From Candidatus Acinetobacter avistercoris (GTDB lineage: Bacteria; Pseudomonadota; Gammaproteobacteria; Pseudomonadales; Moraxellaceae): a stretch of 46,742 nt of DNA. Positions 41,073-46,742 of the stretch are shown piece after piece. The stretch spans positions 1-46,742 of the forward strand of contig JAHLFF010000124.1 in the NCBI GenBank assembly GCA_018883945.1. The letters are read 5' to 3'. Position 1 is the first letter of the stretch, and every line of letters starts with the position of its first letter. The position numbers and the translations under genes are program-made. The notes beneath the pieces were generated by a model. The model was not told the origin of the DNA, made no database searches, and worked only from the letters and a program-made list of their open reading frames with translations.

Positions 41073-44000
41073 ATGTCGTCTTTCTTTGATTTAATCAACA
41101 CATATAGAACAACAGCAAAAACAGAACGAGAAAAAGGCACCTACTTTGAGTTACTTTGCATCAAATATTTTGAAAACGAGCCTTACTATGCGGACTTGTT
41201 TAGCAAAGTTCAAACTTACACCGAGTGGGCTAGAGAACAAGAGCTGTCGGGTAAGGATACTGGTATTGATTTGGTTGCAACGACCAAAGACGGCGAATTT
41301 CATGCGATTCAATGCAAACTTTATGATGCAGAGCGTAAAGTCACCAAGGCTGAGATTGATAGTTTCCTTTCCGCTGCATCAAAAACCTATTTTAAACGCC
41401 GTATCATCGTCAGTACAACGCATGAGTGGTCTGATAACGCCTTGGCAACACTTGAAAACCAAGACCCACCTGTTACTAAGATCGATCTTGATACCTTAGA
41501 GCAAAGCGCAATTGATTGGTCACTTTTCGCTGAAAAGAAAGAAGTAGTTTTTAAGAAGAAGAAAGAACTCCGTGAACATCAAAGTGCGGCATTAACTCAA
41601 GTTAAAGTTGGTTTATACGAGCAAAAGTTAGAACGTGGCAAGCTCATCATGGCCTGCGGTACAGGCAAAACCTTTACGAGTTTAAAGATTGCCGAGGCAT
41701 GTGCGGGTAAAGGCAAGCGTGTATTATTCCTTGTGCCTAGTTTGTCGTTACTTTCCCAAACACTGACTGAATGGACCCAAGAGTCTACAACACCATTGCA
41801 TAGCTATGCGGTGTGTTCAGATACCGAAGTTGGTAAGAAGAAAAATGCCACGGTGATTGATGCAGTTACAACGCTTGACCATGAACTTCAGTATCCTGCA
41901 ACAACGGATGCGAAAAGGCTCGCTGAGAACGTAGAGAAGCATCACGACGACGAACACATGACAGTGGTGTTCTCTACCTACCACTCAATTAATACCGTTA
42001 GTGATGCGCAAAATGAGCATCAGATGCACGAGTTTGACCTCATTATTTGTGATGAAGCTCACCGTACGACAGGTTCAACACATGACAGCGAAGATGATTC
42101 GAACTTTGTCAAAATCCACGATGGCGGGTTTATTCTCGGTAAGAAACGCCTGTATATGACCGCAACGCCACGTATTTTCTCCGATGATGTGAAGGATAAG
42201 GCAACCGATTTCACCTTGTATTCAATGGACAATGAGAAACTGTTTGGTGAGACGCTTTACACCATTAATTTCTCGGAAGCGGTTAAACGTGGTCTGTTAG
42301 TCGATTATAAAGTGATTGTACTCACGGTGGATTCGGACACCATCATTAAAAAGATTGGTAATACCATCACCGAAAACAGTGAAATCATGGTCGATGATGC
42401 AGCACGTATTGTCGGCTGTTGGAAGGCGTTATCGAAGCAGGGCATCCATGCCGATGTTGAAGAAGACACAAATCCAATGCAGCGTGCTTTAGCATTTTGT
42501 CAGGTGATCGACCAAACAGCGAAAGCACGTAAGCATCAAGTCAGTTCAACTCGTATTGCAAATATCTTTCAAACCGTTGTAGAGGCTTATCAAAAAGCTG
42601 AAATTAAAGAAGGGAATGAAATATCGCACCATTTAATTTGTGAAGCACAGCATGTTGATGGTGGTATGGGTGCAGGTAAGAAAGAACAAAAATTAAATTG
42701 GTTGAAGGAAACACCTGAACCGATTTGTGATGAAGATGGTAAAGAGCGTCCGCTTTGTCGTGTGCTTAGTAATGTACGTTGCCTATCTGAAGGTGTGGAC
42801 GTGCCTGCACTTGATGCAGTTCTCTTCCTAACTCCACGTAACTCACAAGTCGATGTGGTGCAGTCTGTTGGTCGTGTAATGCGTCTAGCAGAGGGTAAGA
42901 AGCGTGGTTATGTTATTTTGCCTGTGGTGATTCCACCAAATGTAGATGCGAATAAAGCGCTTGATGACAACCTGACCTATAAAGTCGTTTGGCAAGTGCT
43001 GAACGCCCTCCGTTCGCACGATGACCGTTTCGATGCAATGATCAACAAGATGGACTTAACAGGCATTGATCGCAATAAAATGGAAGTCATTGCCATTAGC
43101 GATAAAGTGACAGCTAAAGCCAAGAAGAAAGGTGCAGGTAAAGGCGGTACAACGATTGGTACGCCTCAAAAACCAAAAGAAGAAGCTGAAGATACTCAAC
43201 AAGCGTTTAGTTTTGAGTCTGGAGAAATTGAGCGTGCGATTGTTGCTAAAGTGGTGCAGAAGGTCGGTAATCGTCATCACTGGGAAGATTGGGCAAATGA
43301 CATTTCCAAGATTGCACAAACGCATATTAAGCTCATTACGGACATTCTAGAGCGTCCTGAATGTGACCATGAACGTGCGGTATTTGAGGAGTTTGCGCAT
43401 GAGATTCGTGATGATTTAAACAATGCCGTATCTGATGCTGAAATTATTGAGATGTTGGCACAGCATCTAATAACAAAACCTGTCTTTGATGCCTTGTTTG
43501 ATGAGTATAGCTTTGCCGCTAAAAACCCAATGGCAAAAGCCATGCAAAAGGTATTGGATGTTTTAAATCAACATCAACTCGATAGTGAAACCGAAGCACT
43601 GCAACGCTTCTATGACAGTGTAAAAATGCGAGCATCAGGCATTGATACTGCTGAAGGTAAGCAGAAGATCATTGTAGAGCTATACGACAAGTTCTTCCGT
43701 AACGCTTTCCCTCGCATGACCGAGCGCCTTGGCATTGTCTACACGCCTGTTGAGGTGGTGGATTTCATCTTGCACAGTGTGAACGATGTATTGAAGCAAG
43801 AGTTTGGTAAAAGCTTTGCGGATAAAGGCGTGCATGTGCTTGACCCATTTACAGGTACAGGGACGTTCATTTCTCGCTTACTGCAAAGTGATTTAATTCC
43901 GTCGGATAAGTTGGTCTATAAGTACAAAAACGAAATTCATGCCAATGAGCTTGTATTGCTCGCTTACTACATTGCAGCCATTAATATTGAAGCGGTATAC

Positions 44001-46004
44001 CACAGCCAAATCATTGATGAGTACACGCCATTTGAAGGGATTTGCTTAACCGATACTTTCCAAATGTACGAAAAAGAAGACTTGGTCGATCAAGTTCTTG
44101 TGGATAATAGCGCACGCCGTAAACGTCAAAAATCACTAGATATTCAGGTGATTATTGGCAATCCTCCATATTCGATTGGTCAAAGTAGCCATAATGATAA
44201 TAACCAAAATATTCGGTATCCAAATCTCGATACTCGAATTGAATCAACATATGTAAAAGAATCTCAGGCAACCTTATCAAAGGGCCTCTACGATAGTTAT
44301 ATCAAAGCAATACGCTGGGCAAGTGACCGTATAACAAGGCAAGGAGTAATTGGTTTTGTCACTAATGCAAGTTTTATTGATGCAAATACTACCGATGGCA
44401 TGCGTAAATGTTTGGTCAATGAGTTTAGTAACTTATATATTTTTCATTTGCGTGGTAATCAGCGTACCTCAGGTGAAAAGTCGCGTCAGGAAGGTGGCAA
44501 AATATTTGGTAGTGGTAGTCGAGCACCGATAGCAATTTCAGTTCTTGTAAAGAACCCAAAAGCAGAACAACATGGGCAAATCTATTTTCACGATATTGGT
44601 GACTACCTAAGCCGTGAAGAAAAGTTAAATAAAATTTCTGAATTTAGAAGCCTAAATGGTATTACCGCTGTTGATGGATGGACAAAAATTACACCTGATG
44701 AACATGGAGATTGGTTAAATCAAAGGGATGAGAGTTTCAATGAATTTATAGTTATAGGTGATAAAAAAAGTAATCAAACAAAATTTTTTAGCAATTATTC
44801 TCAAGGAGTTGTTACTGCACGAGATGCGTGGGTATATAACAGCAATTGGGATTATTTAAGTAGCAATATTATTAAGATGATTAATTTTTACAATGGAGAA
44901 GTTGAACGCTTTAATAATGCATTTATTGGGGTAGGTAAGAAAATAAAAGAAGCAAAAATTAATGATTTCCTTGATTCAGATGAAACAAAAATTAGTTGGT
45001 CAAGAGGACTAAAAGCATCTGTAATAAAGGAAAAGAAAATTGACTACAACCACAATGCTTTGGTGCAATCAATTTATCGACCATATGTTAAAAGATGGAT
45101 GTATTTTGATCGGAACTTGAATGAAATGATATTGCAAATGCCTAAAATTTTTCCAATTTCAGGCGAAAAGAATTTAATCATTTGTACTTCAGGAGTTGGT
45201 GCAAAGTCATTTTCTTCTTTAATATTAGATTCAGTCCCAAGCTACGACAATATTGAAAAAGGTCAATGCTTCCCTCTCTATCTATACGAAGAAGTAATCC
45301 AAGATAAAAAAGTAAGTTCGGGTGACTTATTCGATAGCACACCTGATTTAACTGTTACCGAAACCAAATATGAACGCAAAGACGGTATCAGTGACGAAGG
45401 CTTACAACACTTCCAAACAGCGTATCCAAGCGAGCAGATCACCAAAGAGGATATCTTCTACTACACCTATGGTTTGCTCCATAGCGAAGAATACCGCGAA
45501 CGCTATGCGGATAACCTCACCAAGGAACTGCCACGTATCCCATGTGTGAAGAAAGCTGAGGATTTTTGGGCGTTCTCTAAAGCTGGTCGTGAGCTTGCAC
45601 ATTGGCATTTGAACTATGAAACAGTAGAAAAATACAAAGCGACTTTGGATACAGCTAGCACGCCGTACAGCCAGTTGACCGCTGAAGACTTCTATGTTGA
45701 AAAAATGAAGTTTGCCAAGAAAGGTGAAAAAGGTACAGTCATTTATAACAAGCGCATTACGGTCAAGGACATCCCTGTAGAAGCGTATGAGTACGTGGTC
45801 AATGGTAAGCCTGCACTTGAGTGGGTCATGGAGCGTCAGGGCGTTTCTACGCACAAAGAGAGCGGTATCGTGAACGATGCGAACGATTGGGCAATTGAAA
45901 CCATGAATAACGCTTCGTACCCGCTTGAGCTGTTCTTGCGTGTAGTCACGGTTAGCCTTGAAACGATGAAGATTGTGAAGGCATTGCCAAAGTTGGATAT
46001 TTAA
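41073..46004 (+). CDS. Single-chain type ISP-like restriction-modification enzyme
   Basis: 1,643 residues with the full domain order of LlaGI/LlaBIII-type enzymes. N-terminal Mrr-like nuclease: E26, D66 and Q80-x-K82 (GIDLVA...IQCK). SF2 helicase: Walker A CGTGKT (K199), DEAH at 327-330, and motif VI QSVGRVMR near 597. A charged linker (KAKKKGAGKGG, about 690) and helical coupler follow. N6-adenine methylase: DPFTGTGTF (D924) and NPPY (1030-1033). Then a target-recognition region (about 1040-1420) and a conserved C-terminal part. One protein therefore methylates one strand at its site, translocates on DNA and cuts. I prefer the ATG at 41073 (MSSFFDLINTY; GGA 7 bases upstream) to one at 41022. 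The recognition part is visibly AT-richer than its flanks. It is intact, so probably active. Confidence 0.93.
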   Translation: MSSFFDLINTYRTTAKTEREKGTYFELLCIKYFENEPYYADLFSKVQTYTEWAREQELSGKDTGIDLVATTKDGEFHAIQCKLYDAERKVTKAEIDSFLSAASKTYFKRRIIVSTTHEWSDNALATLENQDPPVTKIDLDTLEQSAIDWSLFAEKKEVVFKKKKELREHQSAALTQVKVGLYEQKLERGKLIMACGTGKTFTSLKIAEACAGKGKRVLFLVPSLSLLSQTLTEWTQESTTPLHSYAVCSDTEVGKKKNATVIDAVTTLDHELQYPATTDAKRLAENVEKHHDDEHMTVVFSTYHSINTVSDAQNEHQMHEFDLIICDEAHRTTGSTHDSEDDSNFVKIHDGGFILGKKRLYMTATPRIFSDDVKDKATDFTLYSMDNEKLFGETLYTINFSEAVKRGLLVDYKVIVLTVDSDTIIKKIGNTITENSEIMVDDAARIVGCWKALSKQGIHADVEEDTNPMQRALAFCQVIDQTAKARKHQVSSTRIANIFQTVVEAYQKAEIKEGNEISHHLICEAQHVDGGMGAGKKEQKLNWLKETPEPICDEDGKERPLCRVLSNVRCLSEGVDVPALDAVLFLTPRNSQVDVVQSVGRVMRLAEGKKRGYVILPVVIPPNVDANKALDDNLTYKVVWQVLNALRSHDDRFDAMINKMDLTGIDRNKMEVIAISDKVTAKAKKKGAGKGGTTIGTPQKPKEEAEDTQQAFSFESGEIERAIVAKVVQKVGNRHHWEDWANDISKIAQTHIKLITDILERPECDHERAVFEEFAHEIRDDLNNAVSDAEIIEMLAQHLITKPVFDALFDEYSFAAKNPMAKAMQKVLDVLNQHQLDSETEALQRFYDSVKMRASGIDTAEGKQKIIVELYDKFFRNAFPRMTERLGIVYTPVEVVDFILHSVNDVLKQEFGKSFADKGVHVLDPFTGTGTFISRLLQSDLIPSDKLVYKYKNEIHANELVLLAYYIAAINIEAVYHSQIIDEYTPFEGICLTDTFQMYEKEDLVDQVLVDNSARRKRQKSLDIQVIIGNPPYSIGQSSHNDNNQNIRYPNLDTRIESTYVKESQATLSKGLYDSYIKAIRWASDRITRQGVIGFVTNASFIDANTTDGMRKCLVNEFSNLYIFHLRGNQRTSGEKSRQEGGKIFGSGSRAPIAISVLVKNPKAEQHGQIYFHDIGDYLSREEKLNKISEFRSLNGITAVDGWTKITPDEHGDWLNQRDESFNEFIVIGDKKSNQTKFFSNYSQGVVTARDAWVYNSNWDYLSSNIIKMINFYNGEVERFNNAFIGVGKKIKEAKINDFLDSDETKISWSRGLKASVIKEKKIDYNHNALVQSIYRPYVKRWMYFDRNLNEMILQMPKIFPISGEKNLIICTSGVGAKSFSSLILDSVPSYDNIEKGQCFPLYLYEEVIQDKKVSSGDLFDSTPDLTVTETKYERKDGISDEGLQHFQTAYPSEQITKEDIFYYTYGLLHSEEYRERYADNLTKELPRIPCVKKAEDFWAFSKAGRELAHWHLNYETVEKYKATLDTASTPYSQLTAEDFYVEKMKFAKKGEKGTVIYNKRITVKDIPVEAYEYVVNGKPALEWVMERQGVSTHKESGIVNDANDWAIETMNNASYPLELFLRVVTVSLETMKIVKALPKLDI

Positions 46005-46013
46005 CTTTTATAT

Positions 46014-46040
46014 GGCAGATACTTATCTGCCTTTTTATTT
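46014..46040 (+). terminator. terminator after the restriction enzyme gene
   Basis: GGCAGAT (46014-46020), ACTT loop, ATCTGCC (46025-46031), then TTTTTATTTTTT. The next gene begins only 19 bases later, so it either has read-through or a promoter in the terminator itself. Confidence 0.9.
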
Positions 46041-46058
46041 TTTGAGGGTATTTAATTA

Positions 46059-46742
46059 ATGGATGTTTCTCCAGATAAACAAAACATTGACACTTTATTT
46101 TCAAATAGGCAGTACAACATCGATTTTTATCAAAGAGATTATAAATGGGGTGCTGAGCCAGTAAATAGGCTGTTGGATGATGTGTTTTATAAATTTAACG
46201 AAGCTTATTTGCTTAACTCAGATTTACCACCTGAACCAAAGGTGATAGATACTAAATATCCTTGGTATTACCTTAATACCTATGTGACTAATACTATCGA
46301 TGGTGAAGTGTATGTTGTGGATGGTCAACAAAGACTTACGACCATCACTCTAATTATTATTAATATGTACCGTAGATTGTTAGAAAATAAAAGTAAATTA
46401 AGTAAATGGGTCGATGCAAAAATTTGCGGACAAGTTGGATTTGAGAATACCTTTTGGATGAACCATAAAGGGCATTTAGGAACTCTAGATGTACTTTACT
46501 CAGGTGATCCAGATAAAGCACCAACGGATTCGGGTCTTACTGCGCTCAATATGGTAAAAAACTACAAAGTTATATCTGAATGGTTTGATACACATATCGG
46601 CGATAATAACCACAAGTTGGAAACATTTGTATTCTACTTTTTAAGACGATTGGTGCTAATTAACCTTTCAGTGGAGCAGACAGATGTTCCTATGGTTTTT
46701 GAGGTTATCAATGATAGGGGGGTAAAACTTAAGCCTTATGAG
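46059..46742 (+). CDS. DUF262 (GmrS/ParB-like NTPase-nuclease) protein, 5' part
   Basis: The frame is open to the right edge with 228 codons visible. The ATG at 46059 has GAGGG about 10 bases upstream. Family landmarks: YNIDFYQRDYKW (19-30, the usual YxIPxYQRxYxW), YVVDGQQRLTT (D88-G-Q-Q-R92, the DGQQR nucleotide-handling motif) and VFEVINDRGVKLKPYE at the edge (matching FExLNxRGxxL). DUF262 is the N-terminal domain of the modified-DNA nucleases GmrSD and BrxU and of SspE; a DUF1524 HNH domain may follow outside. Its place after a restriction-modification gene makes a defence role likely. Which of these subtypes applies cannot be decided here. Confidence 0.88.
   Translation, partial: MDVSPDKQNIDTLFSNRQYNIDFYQRDYKWGAEPVNRLLDDVFYKFNEAYLLNSDLPPEPKVIDTKYPWYYLNTYVTNTIDGEVYVVDGQQRLTTITLIIINMYRRLLENKSKLSKWVDAKICGQVGFENTFWMNHKGHLGTLDVLYSGDPDKAPTDSGLTALNMVKNYKVISEWFDTHIGDNNHKLETFVFYFLRRLVLINLSVEQTDVPMVFEVINDRGVKLKPYE

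Noticed and set aside
40922..41140. 72-codon leftward ORF overlapping the restriction gene start
   Set aside because: It covers the start of a certain gene on the other strand, has no ribosome site, and its sequence shows no family features.

Overview
The window is chromosomal DNA from a low-GC gammaproteobacterium, almost certainly an Acinetobacter. The protein sequences (IlvI, LeuS, MacAB, BamB, RodZ) and gene neighbourhoods (leuS-lptE-holA; rlmN-pilF-rodZ-ispG-hisS-yfgM-bamB-der; queA/tgt/yajC/secD/secF) fit that genus. The species cannot be fixed from the sequence alone.

Left part, 1-10.7 kb: the 3' end of a membrane protein (possibly DUF6708) reads rightwards into a bidirectional terminator. 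A long leftward block follows. In its own reading order it runs: a small DUF4124 secreted protein, leuS, lptE, holA, then macA-macB and an outer-membrane channel gene forming a complete tripartite exporter cassette.

Middle, 11-28.6 kb, rightward: branched-chain amino acid genes ilvI-ilvN-ilvC; a secreted protein with an FG-GAP-like motif; a glycosyltransferase/PAP2-phosphatase pair; iscX; ndk; then the packed housekeeping cluster rlmN-pilF-rodZ-ispG-hisS-yfgM-bamB. That cluster links rRNA/tRNA methylation, type IV pili, cell shape, isoprenoid synthesis, histidine charging and outer-membrane assembly. der and a phosphopantetheinyl transferase with a pentapeptide-like repeat insert come next.

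28.7-35.7 kb, leftward: queA, a probable DUF4303 protein, tgt, yajC, secD and secF. These cover queuosine tRNA modification and the Sec accessory translocase.

35.9 kb to the right edge: a tRNA-Leu(CAA) gene is followed at once by a CP4-57/P4-type integrase, so an integrated genomic island starts here and runs off the window. Island contents in order: integrase, AlpA-like regulator/excisionase, two adjacent tandem-repeat families, two or three tightly packed small ORFs, a protein resembling phage/plasmid replication initiators, about 1 kb of non-coding AT-rich DNA, a 1,643-residue single-chain restriction-modification enzyme of type ISP architecture (Mrr-like nuclease, SF2 helicase, N6-adenine methylase, specificity region), and the first 228 codons of a DUF262 protein (GmrSD/BrxU/SspE-like) cut by the window end. 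The non-coding DNA carries helically phased ACTTAAC repeats. This looks like a defence-carrying integrative element with a possible replication module. The phased repeat array and the compositionally distinct specificity segment of the restriction enzyme are the least ordinary parts of the window.
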